A DNA stretch of 64,000 bases from positions 759,501 through 823,500 of the forward strand of contig OZ025217.1 in the NCBI GenBank assembly GCA_964019055.1. Reading direction: 5' to 3'. Origin of the DNA: Anthopleura xanthogrammica. Lineage: Eukaryota; Cnidaria; Anthozoa; Actiniaria; Actiniidae. The translations under genes were made by a program, and so were the position numbers. The notes beneath the pieces are model-generated. The model did not search any database. It was given only the letters and a program-made list of their open reading frames with translations, and was not told the origin of the DNA. Positions within the stretch are counted from its first letter, which is position 1. Each line of letters begins with the position of its first letter. Positions 21,069-40,289 of the stretch are shown here, piece by piece.

Positions 21069-24000
21069 ATGGAAAGGCAGTTAATTGTATCAGATGTTGT
21101 GTGGGCAAGAGCTAGAAAGCCAAAAATCGAGATATTTTGGCCAGCACAGGTGAGATTTCTCGATTCAAATCTTTCAGTGATTGGCAGCTTTGGCGAATAT
21201 TTTCTAGGCTTATCTTAGCTTATAATAAGCTTACTTGTCATCTGGCACTATATGTTTTGAAATCACATCGATATAGTGTTATATTTAAGCAATAGATCGT
21301 GCTAATTGTTTGCTATTTGTTGAATTATTGTGAAAAGTAAACATTCTTAGTACATGCAAGCTGCAGTCCTATAGTCTTACGACTCTACTTTTCCATCCTT
21401 ATTTACTGCTTCTATCAAATGCTCATCTTATTACATGTGTGCATAAAGAACAAAACATCATTGTCCCTTTTATTAAATACACAAGCAGGACTTGAAATAA
21501 CGGCCTGTCTGTCAGCGGTCAAGATGACTGGCCAAGTCTAGTTTTAGCTCGGTCACACCTCGTTTCCTGCTAAGGGGCATAGCTTTCTTTACGCAAATAT
21601 ACACTTGCATACTTGAGAAATTCTCTAATTATTCAGATTTGCTTATGTATGTAAAGCAAAAGCTTTACTTTTAGGGGTGGGAGCGTTTGAGGCCATGGGA
21701 CCTGTACATACTTGCCAAAATGTCCTAGCTACACCCCTGCAGCTCAACGTTGCTGTTCAAAATGACCAAGAAGGCAAATTTTTGACCAGAAAAGTTCCAA
21801 TTCTGGACATTGTCTGATAACTGGCCATTATTTCAATTCCTGCACAAGTTTTAAACTAAACATTAAAAGATTTTTGGGATGATATGCTGGAATATTCTAG
21901 GTTTGTTTACATGTTTACAGGTTGTCGAAACAGAGAAAGCTACAAAAAGATCTAAAAAGAAAGTTATTGCAAGTGTGAAGTTTCTTGGGGAAGACACGTA
22001 GTAAGTGTTGAAAAAAGTAGATGTTTGTATCAGTGGTTGTTTTGTACATGTTTAGCCTTCATTTCCTGACAGTCTACCGCCAAGCATTACAGGCTTTACA
22101 TGTTTGGAATGCCATGCACATTTTAACAACCAATGAATGCTATTCTTGCAAATTTTATATGCTGCTAGCCTTTCTTACATCCCATAAAGCATTTCAATTT
22201 GGCTCATTTGCATCAAATTTGAGAGGCTTTTTGTATAAAAACAATAGTTTTCATGTGCAGTGAAGGACAACAAGGTATTTTATTTATGCAAAGTAAATAA
22301 GAAACCAGTGAATTCTTTAACAAGTTTAAGTTGGGAATTTCACTTCAATTCCTAGATTATACATCACATGTGATCAGAGTTTTTTAGGTCTCTCCCTTGA
22401 TTCGAGGGTTTTTATCAAGGTTCTCTCATCATCACCATTTTATTTTTACAGTGAAGATATCAAAGATGCTAAAGATATTATGGACTGGGATTGTAAAGAA
22501 CAGCATGATCTAATCCACAGTGCAAGAGGTAACCACATTCATGGGTTTTGTGCTGGATTTTTAGATTTATCTTCTGTACATAAGTCTGTTTATTTATGAT
22601 ATCTATATTTTCTTTTATTATCAGCCTCTATTAAGGAACCACGAAAGAAGATTTGTTTTAACAAAGGTGTTGCTGAAGCAAAAAAATTGTTTGGTAAGAC
22701 ATAGTTTTGTGGGCGAAGAGCTGTACATTTCAAAATCCTCAATTATTTTGTACATTCAATATTTTTAGTTGAGAAGAAAGGAATGATGAGTGATGAGAAA
22801 AACAAAACCCCTAATGAGTCACCAACATCCAGCAAAGGAAAGAAGTCTATTGACGTCAAATTTGTTGACGACAGTAACACGGTACCCATAGTAAAGGAGC
22901 AAATATGTACAAATAATACCAATAAGAATGAAAGAAAAGAAGAAAAGAAAGATTGCAAGGCTGCAGGTGTAAAACAAAATAAAAAAACTGGTTCTAATAA
23001 AAGAGTAAATGCAAATGAACCAAAAGACATCAAAACAAACACTGATGAACCAAAGGTTAAACGCTCTAAAGGTGTTGTTAACTGTGAAAATTTGTTAAGA
23101 AGAACAAGTCCAAGAAAATGTTCTGGAAGAGACTCATCACTTGATAAAGAGGAAGTAATTAAAAGAAAGTCTGTTACTGCTAAAGTTGTTTCAAATGGAA
23201 AAAGAACCTCAACATTAACACAGTGTATTGGGAAAGCTAATAATGTGGAAATGAAGAATACGGTAAATACTAAAAACAGTCCAGCTTCAAATAGGAAAAG
23301 AAAAAGAGAAGAAGAGACAAAACAAAATGGATTTAGTTCTACTACACTTGAAAGCACAGATGAAAAATTAAATGACTCTAAATCTCCAGCAAAACTATCA
23401 AAAAAACAAGGAAACAGTGGAGTAAAGCAAAAATTAATTGAAAAGAACCAACAGACCAAAAAAATTGTTGACAAAAGACCTGTTCCAAACAATCACAAGG
23501 ATGACAATTCTTTTAAAGTGGAAAAAAAAAATAATGATTTGAACGATGAAGGATGGGAATCTGATTCTTGCTCAGATGAAGAACTCATGGAAACAGCTTT
23601 GTCACCAAGCTCAAAGAACTTCAAATTTGAATTAAACGATGTGGTATGGGCCAAGTTATTCAGGGATCCATTTTGGCCTGCTCAGGTAGGATTTTGTAGA
23701 TGTTCATTCCGACATAATGAAATTGGGTGTTGTTTGCCCTTTCCACTAGTTGGGAGCTGATTCAGCAGTTACTCAGCACTTCTCTCCATGTGTTTTATTC
23801 TATTAAAGGTCAAAAGAATTATTGGTAATAAGAAAGCCAAAAAGATATATGTACAGTTTCTTGGATATGACAATGAATCCTGGTAAGACTGACTGTTGAA
23901 ACCATAGAATGTGAATGTAGTTATTAGTCAGTAATAACAAAATAGTTTTGCATTATGCTTTGTATGCCATACTTGCATATATAAGACTGATCTGCTATAT

Positions 24001-27000
24001 TTTTAGCTTTTCATGTAACAGACTGGTTCCTTTTGCATGTGAGTCTGAGAAGAGAGAGAAATTCATGGTAAGAAAGATCAAAATGATGATGATGCATGGT
24101 AATGATGATGATGTCATGCATGGTAATGATGATGTTGATGCATGGTAATGATGATGATGATGCATGGTAATGATGATGTTGATGCATGGTAATGATGATG
24201 ATGCATGGTAATGATGATGATGCATGGTAATGATGATGATGCATGGTAATGATGCATGGTGATGATGATGATGATGCATGGTAATGATGATGATGCATGG
24301 TAATGATGATGATGCATGGTAATGATGCATGGTGATGATGATGATGATGCATGGTGATGATGATGATGATGCATGGTAATGATGATGATGATGCATGGTA
24401 ATGATGATGTTGATGCATGGTAATGATGATGATGCATGGTAATGATGATGCATGGTAATGATGATGATGCATGGTAATGATGCATGGTGATGATGATGAT
24501 GATGCATGGTAATGATGATGATGCATGGTAATGATGATGATGCATGGTAATGATGATGATGCATGGTAATGATGCATGGTGATGATGATGATGATGCATG
24601 GTAATGATGATGATGATGCATGGTAATGATGCATGGTGATGATGATGATGATGCATGGTAATGATGCATGGTGATGATGATGATGATGCATGGTAATGAT
24701 GCATGGTGATGATGATGATGATGCATGGTAATGATGTTGTTGGTGCATGGTAATGATGATGATGATGCATGGTAATGATGCATGGTAATGATGATGATGT
24801 CATGCATGGTAAAGATGATGATGATGCATGGTAATGATGATGATGATGCATGGTAATGATGTTGTTGGTGCATGGTAATGATGATGATGCTGTTAATACA
24901 TGGTGAATAATGGAGATGATGACAATGATAATGGTGATGAAAATGTTGGATGATGATAATGGTGTTGCTGATAAGATAAATTGATTATGATGGTGATGCA
25001 AGGCAATGTCAGTAATGATGTTGATGCATGATGAAATAATAAAGATAATAATATTAAAGACATTCTTAGAAAGGGTGATAATGTTAATGATGTTGATGAG
25101 AAGGAGGATGATTCACTGGATATTATGATGAAGTTAGTAGTGATGATGATGGTAATGGTGATGTAATAGGGTCAATAGTATTAGTGGTAGATGATTATGA
25201 TGATAGTTTTTTGATAATTCCAAGTCTGCAATGAATTCCATTTTCATGTTACTAGAAAGAAGCTATGGAATTAGATTCTCAGAGATTTGAGGAAGCTATG
25301 ACCAATGCAGAGGACTTGGTCAGAAGAAAAGGTACCTTGATAATGCATGTCCCATTTCTATTTTGTTGACATTAAAATTCCAAACACTGAATCTTTGACT
25401 GTTGTGTTTCCAACCAGCCCTGGGTATTAAAGTGGAGAATGAAGAGGAGGAAGAAGGTATCTAACCGTGTTCATAATAGTATATTTACATTTGCTAAGAA
25501 CATGTATTTCCTGCTGTTTTACTGCTCTGTCCGTTAATTGATGAATGAACTTAAGGCCCTGTTACGTGTTGAATTTTGCCAACGGTTGCATAAGTAGAAA
25601 GCATCTATCGACCCATCCATCCATCTATTTGTTTATTCATCCATCCATCCATTTGTCCATCCATCCATCCATATATTCATTCAATCCTTTCATCTGGTAA
25701 TCCATGTATCTATCCATTCATCAATCTATTAATCCGTTTCTTTATACATTCACTCATGCATTTTTCAGTTTGTGAGGCCGTTGATACTGATGATGTCAAA
25801 GACAATAGTAGTGAAGTCAAAGTGGACACGTCGAGTGTTACTGAAGACAAACCTGAGAAAGAAACTAATGTCAGAAGATCAAGCCGCAGTGTTAGGTAAG
25901 TATCAACAACTGTCTTGAGACACACATACACAACGAATGATAATCCTGTCACATCACACCTTATTTTGGCCATCATTGAATTCATTAGTCAAAACCTGAG
26001 TGTATAAATTTCATTTGTTTTTATCTGAAATAATCTTTGAATTTTATTGGTTTACAGAAGACCATCGAAATACAAAGATATCCTGACATACATCAGAGAA
26101 GCAAAGGTTTGTGCTTGTTACTTCAAAGGAAAACAAAATAGACAAAATTTTCAAAGACAGGTTCTCATGGAATGTCATGGAAACGCCTTGATTGACATCC
26201 GCCAAAACCTATTGATGACAATTCTGCATGTGCTATTAAGAATGACTTGAGTGAAATAGCATTGATAATGATGAGTCTACAGGGAACTTAACTGAAGAAA
26301 GATATATTATTGTGTTTTAACAGCCCTTCCTGAAAGAAATATTTGAAGAGAAGAAAGCATGTGTAAGGCATCAAATATTCAAGAAGGGTTCAGCAAAAGA
26401 AAAGAACTCTTTGAAACGTCGTTCAGGGTTTGGTCCTGTTGCTGAAACTGACCTGGTAAGTTATCACAATGCCAATTTTTTCCATTTCTAATCGCATATA
26501 ACTTCACTGTACGCTGTACCTCTTGTTCTCACTCACCTGTCCCAGTTACCAGTTGCACATTGTGCAAGCCTTGGTAAAACTATTCCAGTCTGTGAGAACT
26601 TTAAGCTTTTTTTTTTTTTGTACAATAGTAATCTCAATTTATTGCTTGCTTGGTAATTAGCTTCTGAAACTCATTCATCTTACACGAGGAGAAAATAAAG
26701 GCAATCAGTCGCTACCAAGGGTTTGGAAATCTCATCGTTAATAGCATTAAATTTGGTTTGGTCAATTCTTCCTTTGATTTTTCTGCAACGAAAATATCGG
26801 TCAGGTTCGCGTTTCTCAGTGTTTAAAACATCGTACTTTGGTCTGAGGTATCTACTAAAATAAGTGTAGTGTCGAATGAAATTGTTTCCGTGACAAATGT
26901 TTTTTTTTTTTTAAATGAAATGACAAATCAACAAACCAACTTTTTCCCGCCATTTTCGACAGGAAAATGACATCATGGAGCTGCTGCAGGATTATTACAG

Positions 27001-27393
27001 AGAACTTGTGGGAAATAAAGAGGATTTCTCCGAGATCACTTACATCAGTGATGTATGGCTGCCTGAGGTAGGTAACATAGTTAGCAGTTAAGCCCGGCTT
27101 TAAAATCCAAGGGATCGGAAAGGACGCGAGCGAAGAAGACAAAGAGAATTACCTTATTTCCTTATTAAACATTTTCTTGTAATTTTTCCCTTCAGGCTAT
27201 TATTTACGCACTTCAAAAAATTGAAAAAGTTGACAGAAAAACAGCGGAATCCATGTTTCAACAAGGTTCCAGTCAGGGAACGCACGGCTGTCGTTTTACG
27301 CAACGACTGAAAGCCAAAACTCTAACCCAAGAGGAAAAAGAAGAGTCCTTACAAAGAGCAGAAAAAAGTTTTCACACTTCCTCGACTTCATAG
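21069..27393 (+). CDS. PWWP3A: PWWP3/MUM1-type protein with two PWWP domains
   Basis: Fourteen exons: 21069-21149, 21921-22000, 22452-22528, 22625-22693, 22769-23685, 23809-23882, 24007-24067, 25256-25331, 25418-25456, 25769-25895, 26058-26106, 26324-26455, 26963-27067 and 27196-27393; 694 residues, phases consistent. An N-terminal PWWP (VSDVVWARARKPKIEIFWPA, then VIASVKFLGEDTY) is followed by a Lys/Ser-rich disordered linker from one 917-nt exon, then a second PWWP (LNDVVWAKLFRDPFWPAQ, then YVQFLGYDNES). The C-terminal helical part (GFGPVAETD ... WLPEAIIYALQKIEKVDRKT) resembles the end of human PWWP3A/MUM1 (EXPAND1), a nucleosome-binding, 53BP1-associated DNA-damage factor. PWWP domains read methylated H3K36 and DNA. 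Human PWWP3A has one recognised PWWP, so the second is notable. Confidence 0.8.
21486..21842. mobile_element. MITE in PWWP gene intron 1, with CACAAG target duplication
   Basis: Ends CAGGACTTGAAATAACGGCC and GGCCATTATTTCAATTCCTG are inverted. CACAAG directly flanks both sides (21480-21485, 21843-21848). Same family as the element nested in the SINE at 19214. Confidence 0.65.
24080..24890. repeat. 800-bp (GATGAT)nGCATGGTAAT microsatellite
   Basis: A compound array of GATGAT runs separated by GCATGGTAAT or GCATGGTGAT units, in the PWWP gene intron after exon 7. A more degenerate tail reaches about 25200. All three minus-strand frames stay open for about 250-295 codons of His/Ser/Ile repeats, an artefact of the repeat. 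Confidence 0.95.
25610..25690. repeat. CCAT tetranucleotide repeat
   Basis: Imperfect (CCAT)n between exons 9 and 10 of the PWWP gene. Confidence 0.7.
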
Positions 27394-28621
27394 TTTAAAG
27401 TGTGTATATTATTATTTTTAGACAAAATTCGTTTACATGTGTGGCGCAAAATGGAGGACGGCAGAAAATGACAGCTTTGGTGATGTGCGCAACACAAATG
27501 AGCGATGCGCAGTGCTAAATCAGTTAGGTTGAAGTGTAATTTGTGTGCGCGCAGCATAGAATAGGTGATGCGCAGTGTAATTTTAGTATTTAGCCTGCCT
27601 ATGATATGTGTACGCCTTACCTATTCGCCAAAGGCGATAAACTAGTTACTCCACGTTCTAATTATTATATTTTCTAGCAATACAGAGCATTGTCACTAAC
27701 TGAGGTCTCAAATATTTATGTTTTTACTTACATTCCTGTGAAAATACAGCCTTTTGCAAAAATTATGGCCGTTTCAAGTATATATACAAGTATATCAAAA
27801 GTATGTCAGAAATTATGGGATATCATCGCTGATATTTTTTTCGGGTTGCCTATCACTAGGGCTTTCTGGAAAAAATATCAGGAATGATTTCTGATGCACT
27901 TTTGATATACTTGTACATATACTTGAAACGGCCATAATTTTTTGCGAAAGGCTGTATATACGGTATTAATCGAACGTTTTGCAATAACGATGGAAAACAG
28001 ATTGAGAAAGAACTGATATCATTCTTAGTGAGTAACTGGAAATCTGATAGTCTGATAGTCTCGCAACTCGTGCGTAATCCAGTTAAAAAGTTATTACACT
28101 GAAATTCGTTTATTCATTTATAGGTGTGGTTCAAGGCGCATATAAGTTGCATATTAATAGAATGAACCCTTGAACTGAAGCATTGGAATATTATGTGCTA
28201 TTAAGGGACTAACAAAACTATAAGAACAATCGATTATCCACTTCAATGCATATATTCTCAGCTATTTGTTCTGCCAAGTTTTGGTTAAACGTCCATCCAT
28301 GGCCACTACTTTCCATGTGGGACGCGTTTTGAAAAACTAGCTGTGCGCGCAAAGTTGGGAAATTTGGGATGTATTTCGTTTACTGTATTACAATGAACAC
28401 AATGTCATATGTGAAAAATTAGGTTGCGCAAAGAAACTTTCTTAAAAAGTCCATTACGCAAAATTGGAATCTGTTTTTTTTCTTGTTGATGGGTTCCCTG
28501 TGTGAATGGTAAAACCGCTGAATATTACTGTGCCAGCGATTGATTCAAAATGGCGTCTGTTCCTTGACAACAAGAAATTCAGTAAACCCTTGTGTTAATA
28601 CCTCCTTTTCTACGGTTTTCA
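27394..28621. other. Intergenic stretch between the PWWP gene and KATNAL2
   Basis: Contains the 3' UTR of the PWWP gene, a MITE (27745-27956) and the KATNAL2 promoter. No other gene is seen. Confidence 0.4.
27745..27956. mobile_element. MITE with about 55-bp inverted ends
   Basis: TACAGCCTTTTGCAAAAATT at the left and AATTTTTTGCGAAAGGCTGTA-type sequence at the right continue as near-complementary arms (GGCCGTTTCAAGTATAT). Confidence 0.7.
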
Positions 28622-34632
<6,011 letters not shown>

Positions 34633-34713
34633 ATTATGTTATTCTACGGTAAAGTTATGGACAGTTAGGTTCATAATTAGGAGATGATTGACTTGTACTG
34701 ACTACATGTGAAC

Positions 34714-34932
34714 CACGTGTTATGTCCTAGTACTTTGGTCACGTGGGCATTATGTAACATGAAGAGCACGTGACCCTACAATGATGTCAATGTCATGGTA
34801 ACATGAGACTTTGTCACGTGACCTGCTTTCTACATTCACGTAAGCATCTCCCTAATCACGTGACTGTGTATAGAAAACAGAACCATCTTGCCACTAGTAT
34901 GACTGTTAAACGCAGTCACAGCTAATCACGTG
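34714..34932. promoter_or_regulatory. Cluster of six CACGTG E-boxes
   Basis: CACGTG occurs at 34714, 34740, 34767, 34815 (within GTCACGTGAC), 34857 and 34927, all in the 3' UTR/flank of KATNAL2. Such palindromes bind bHLH-zip factors (USF, TFE/MITF, Myc/Max types). A regulatory role is inferred only from density. Confidence 0.45.
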
Positions 34933-35025
34933 AACGCGGTGTCAATACTCACCTGTCCTACCCTCGGCCTTTTCCAACTCGCTTACCAAAGTCTTGTTTT
35001 GTAAATAGAATGGTATTATTTCCCG

Positions 35026-35031
35026 AATAAA
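35026..35031 (+). terminator. Poly(A) signal of KATNAL2
   Basis: AATAAA about 395 bp after the KATNAL2 stop. Confidence 0.5.
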
Positions 35032-35378
35032 TGTCTAAGCTCAACAAACTGCTGTAAGGTAACACGACTTTCTCACGCCAAGTTACAGTGATAAGTCTTG
35101 CAGAAGGTGTTGTCAGAAGTACATATTAACTATTGTTCCACTTCTGTTATTGTCCGGCACACTCGCAACAGCTGACGATAACGATGAGACATGATTATTA
35201 CTTTTTCAATAATTTCAATTTTATTCTCGAGTTTAAAGTATATAATGATAGCTAATTAACTTATATAAAAACGTTTTCATTAATGCTGTAGAAATATTCT
35301 GATTTGAAAACCTCCTATCCTTGAAATTTCAGCTCTATCCCGATCCTTTCCCGATCACATCCCGATCCTATCCCGATG

Positions 35379-38069
35379 CTATCCCGACCCTAAATAATCG
35401 GCTGAACCATACCCGGATGTGCTCGGCACATGTTCAAAGTCAGACGCCAAGTTCCAGTCGTTCAAAGGATCATCTAAATATTCCTCTGGCTCTTCAATCT
35501 CCATCAGCTTCTCACTCGTTTTTCTCCTAAAATATTTCACATAAGATATCTCATTTCTTTTCATATTTTCACATTTTCTTTTCAGTGTTTCTGGTATATC
35601 ATCCCGTAAGGAATACCCTTTGACGTAAACCCCTGTGTATGCTTCGTCTAAAAAGCTTCCATCCTCTAAGCATGTTCGAGATATTCTTGCATTAAGGCGT
35701 CGAAAAATATTTAGTTCTCTATAGAAAGCGCTTCCCTGTGATTTTATTTTCCTCCAGAGTGTTGCGTTGAAGTACTGGTAGAGAAGAGAATCCGCTCGAT
35801 TCCAACTTTTAATATCATGCTTGACGGCTTCGTCAAGATTGTCTCTCTTTTGTTTGTCCTGTCGTTCGTTCAACTTGAAGTACAAAATATCTTCAAACGA
35901 CCAACACATTATCTGCTTCAAGAGAATCAAAGACTCGTCAAAATGCTCCATAATCATGACCAAGTTAAACTCGTTATCCAGGAAATGGAGGTAGTTCTCT
36001 ATAGCAGATTGGTTCTGGAAGTACCTGAAGTCGAGGCCCAGATCGAACATCATAGGATTGCGCAACAGATGTAGGGCAAGTGTCTTTTTCATGTGAGGAT
36101 GGCTATCTCTGAATGATGGAGGGTACTTCAGGAACGTTCCTAGCGGATCCTTCTCGTCGTTAAATCCTAAGGGATTTGCGAAATGCATGAAGTTGAAAAC
36201 TGACTCGTATTGTTTGATGGGATCCCTTAGGATCGTGATGTATTTGGATTTGCTCTTTGGGAATAACCAATGCATGGGCTTCCTGTTGTATCTGGCGTGG
36301 TTACACAGTATGTTAGCGTCCATTTTGTACAGCGGTGCTGTGTACGTAACCCTGAATCTAGTCGGCCATAAGAATGTGAAAAGATGCCTCTGTTTGGGCA
36401 GTACAAACGTTAGGTTCCACTTATCGCCGTATCTGTTAAGGATATTAGTGATTGTACTTCCTCCTGTTTTGTGAGTCTTCAGAAACAACACGTGATCAAC
36501 TCTACGACATTTTTGTTTCTTCTTTCTTTTCGCATTTTTTCGCTTTTCTCTGGTTTTAGGATTTTTGAGGGTTTTTATTTTATCAGGTAGAAGTGTTTGT
36601 GTATTTGTTTGTTCTTGAGAAGGAGCTTGTTTTGCTGTTTGTTTTGCTGTTTGTTTTGCTGTTTGTTTTGCTGGTAGTTCCCGTGTTGATATTGTATCCC
36701 GTGAATGCCTACAAAACAGTTAGTATGGCTGGGTTAATTATCATGTTATATAGAAACGAAGTTGGCGAAGATAGTTATGATAATATTTATAGTATAATGA
36801 TGATGATTAATTATGATGATGGTGATAATGATAATGACAGGTGATAGTCAGGTGATGATGCTCATGAGGATGCATGGTGATGATGATGATGGTGGTGATG
36901 ATGATGATGGTGATGATGATGGTGGTCATGATCATGATGATCGTGATGATGATGGTGATGATTTTGATGATGGTGATTGTGATGATGATGATGGTGATGA
37001 TGATTGTGATGGTGACTGTGATGATGATGATGATGTTTGTGATGGTGATGATGGTGACTGTGATGATGATGATGGTGACTGTGATGATGATGATGGTGAT
37101 TGTGATGGTGATCATGATGATGATGGTGATGATAATGATGGCGTGATGATGGTGACTGTGATGATGATGATGATGATGGTGATCATGATGGTGGTAGTCA
37201 ACGGAGCTGGGCAAAATTTAGTTAAATACCATGGTTTGATGGCTAAGATCGCTTCAATGCATAGATAGTTTATATCAACAGTTACTGAGCATCTCCTATC
37301 GTGAATATAAATCCCGATCTTCTATATCGTCAAATAATTCCTAGATTCCCGACATTTTAGGTTCGTCGCTCCATGCATAGTCATAGAACACCGAGTTCTT
37401 CCCACTGATGTCTAAAAGTTTTATTGTGATTAATGCCATATCGATCTTGACAAGAAACAATTCATTGCGTTCAAATTGTTTTCTCATCAAACACGTGTAC
37501 CATACTGATATGATTTCAGTAAGATGATTACCCAAATCTCAATATAATGAGGAAATTCTAGAATCAAAGCCAGGTCATTTAATTCAACAGCAATAGAATA
37601 TTTTGGATCTTGTGTAATTGCTGAAATTGTGCCATGGCGGATTGTAGACTAAAAGGGACACCCGGCAATCATATTGGTCTGTTCTGTTTTATGAAGTAAT
37701 TCTAGATGTGAAGTCTGTCGACCCCATGGCATGTCTGCCTCGCTAGAAGCCAGAAACGTTCAAGAACAACTGACACAGAACTCTGTATTAAGTTCTTAGA
37801 TTTGTAGTACATTTTTTTTCACATATTAGCCAAGGAAGGCTGCTTGTTTTAGGGGCATTCAATATTGAACCATAAGAATCGTCAACGCTGAAATTACAGG
37901 AATAACTCAGCGAAGTTATTACCATTTTATAATAGTGCGTCTGCATGACTTACCGTTGTTGTTCAAAACAATTCCTTAGCGATCTTTCTCTAGTGTAGTT
38001 AACACTACAGTACAAAATAACCGCTCCGCAAATCAAGAAGATGAAGATCGATCTTAAATGGATAAACAT
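35379..38069 (-). CDS. Galactose-3-O-sulfotransferase-like, type II Golgi enzyme (paralog 1)
   Basis: Two exons, 37954-38069 and 35379-36708, joined in phase 2; 481 residues. Exon 1 gives a short cytosolic tail and signal anchor (SIFIFLICGAVILYCSV). Exon 2 has a textbook branch point and acceptor (TACTAAC ... TTTTGTAG). A basic/Gln-rich stem with tandem AKQT repeats comes next, then the catalytic domain: the 5'-phosphosulfate loop FLKTHKTGGST, CNHARYNRKPM, and the 3'-phosphate loop region KYITILRDPIKQYESVF, all diagnostic of the Gal-3-O-sulfotransferase family (PAPS-dependent sulfation of galactose on glycolipids or glycans in the Golgi). The sugar acceptor cannot be predicted. The C-terminal 30-40 residues are acidic and unique to this copy. 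Confidence 0.88.
36805..37200. repeat. (GATGAT/GATGGT)n microsatellite
   Basis: About 400 bp of ATG-type trinucleotide repeat in the intron of sulfotransferase paralog 1. The long His/Ile or Met/Asp open frames here are artefacts. Confidence 0.95.
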
Positions 38070-40289
38070 GATCACATGATCAATCGTCAGCTATACGAAC
38101 ATCTTTGTCGACTTTGAAAATATCCTAAATATTTGATCTGATCATTCGCTTCTCCTTGCATCCCAAAATAAGTCTTCTTCTTCTTTCACCGCGGGGCTAG
38201 GCAATAATCCATTGAATTCTTTAGAAATTGCTAAATAGGTAAGACTTGCGTTAGCTTGTATTGTTCAGGTTCATATCGTAGTGAATAATTGATAATATTC
38301 GCATTTTTTACTTGTTCCACAAGCAGATCTTCTAGTCTTTCCACCTGCCTTTGAAATTCGAAAATTCTGTACGTTGTTTTTTCACAATTTTATTCATATT
38401 CCTATTTTTTGAAAGCTTATTCCTTTAGGTGTCACCTTGTGTCTTTATTTGTTATCTTAATCTTTTAGGTTTTGTTACTTTTTAGGGATCTTTATTTGTT
38501 CGAATAAGAGACGGGTATCGCGTTTGAGGTGCCAGGCGAAGTCCAACCCTCAACTACTAGTGGTATATTGTTTCTCCAGTAAAAATGCTTTTAGCGAAAG
38601 CTTGATTGACTAATTCGTTTCTCAGTTATATTTTTATATTTATTTCTGTTCATTCTCGCTTGTTGGAGCATTTTACCTAAAATATATTGGATTGATATAC
38701 TCGGCTTGGATGACAAACGTCAAAGCTAACAAACAGTCGCTTGACACTTCCAAAATTTGACAAGACAACTAAATCATCATATATATGCTGTCACAAAAAA
38801 ATTTTAACAATTTTCGCATGAGTTATTTTGTATAAGTTGCGGGTTTCGAAACATTTAAGTTGTTCAGTGATGTGTTTTAGACTGAAAAACTCAAAAACTT
38901 CAAAACGGTTCTGTCAGTGAAAATACAGAATTTGTTTTCACATATACGGACTTGCGAGAAGTATTTGTAAAGTTAATTGGTAAATAAATGTAATATGTTT
39001 GACATGTTTGGACACCAGAAATGAATACACTCTTGATGATTTCAAACCTCAGGTCATCAGTTCCATGTAACGTATCTTTTTTCTTTCTTTTTTCTTTCCT
39101 CTTTTTCCCCAGTTCTATTTGCTTTTTCTGTGTGCCTTTTTCTTATTACAGCTTAGGTTATACAACTTGCTACAACTTGCTAAAGTCGACCCATATTTTA
39201 TATTTTTCATATTTTTTTAATCTTTTTCCCCCCTTCGTGTATTGTGGCAGCTATTTCTGGTTTCTTCGTTTACAATCTCTTTTTGGTTTATCAGTTTCAT
39301 TTATGTCAAAAAAAATCTCTATTTTCCGTAACATTTTCTGCAACATTTTCTGCGTGAACAATTTTGTTAGGAAGTATTTTTTGTTTATTTATTTCTGATA
39401 AAAAATTTCGATTTCTTCCGGCGTAACATTTTCTGCACCATTGCTTTTTTATTCTATACTCGTTACATTTTCACTCTTTCCTTTCCAGTTTCCAGTTTCC
39501 ATTTTTCCTTTCTTTCGTTATGTTCAACTGTTACAAAAAAATGCTCTTTCATCCACCAAATTCTGACATTTGGCTCACTAACACTGTTCGAGATAATCTG
39601 ACATAATCTCCACTAACATCGACCAGCTTTATGTTGAGTTCAGCACACATCTATCTCTGAAAGGTTATACCTGATCTAAGACTGATATATTGATTGTAGA
39701 GGTAGGATAATGGACTTAATGTGGAGTAGATAAGAGCATTGTGAGTGGTCGGCGTGGGGTCGCATAATTCTTTTCTTCTTGTTCAAAAGATAGAACATTT
39801 TCCAAAAAGATACCGAAGGAAACAAAACCGTCTTCTCAACTTGTTGGAGAGGTCTTTTAGAAGAAAGTGGGAACGCCACCACTGTTATCAGATCTTGAAT
39901 CATTGCAATTGAAGTCCAAAAGGAATTAGAACGAAGATATTTCCGATAACTTTGCTTTGCGAGGGTATAATTTGTTTTGTAGAAAGTGTTTGCATTTCAA
40001 TGAAGAATAGATATTTTACGTGTTAGAATGATTTACATATCTAAAGAGTCTCACCGATAGAAACGAGAATAATCAACACATGTAAACCAGTGGCGAATCA
40101 AGTCGGCGTTGATGCAACAACACTATAGCTAGTCTGTATTCTACTGAATTGGACAAGATTCGGTAGTGTCATCCCTATCAGTCTTGAGAAATGGTCCCAG
40201 CATCTTTGTTGCAGAAGATTCAATACTAATGATTTCAGAATCAATTTCTTTTGAAGAAAGTTTACTTCGACTGATGTTGATGGTTAATC
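38070..40289. other. Intergenic stretch, no gene seen
   Basis: T-rich and pyrimidine-rich (for example 39070-39300). A 125-codon open frame at 39021 encodes Phe/Ser-rich low-complexity sequence without splice context or known motifs, so it is not called. Promoters of the two divergent neighbours are expected here. Confidence 0.35.

Noticed and set aside
22743..23492. 249-codon minus-strand open frame rich in Phe, Leu and Ser
   Set aside because: It is antisense to the Lys/Asn/Ser-rich linker exon of the PWWP gene; that exon's plus-strand frame fits splice phases on both sides.
23995..25001. Three overlapping minus-strand open frames of 245-295 codons rich in His, Ser and Ile
   Set aside because: They are the six-frame translation of the GATGAT/GCATGGTAAT microsatellite inside a PWWP gene intron.
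36807..37268. Asp-rich, Met-rich and His/Ile-rich open frames
   Set aside because: Microsatellite artefact in a sulfotransferase intron.
39021..39398. 125-codon plus-strand frame rich in Phe and Ser
   Set aside because: Pyrimidine-rich low complexity, no splice context and no recognisable motif.
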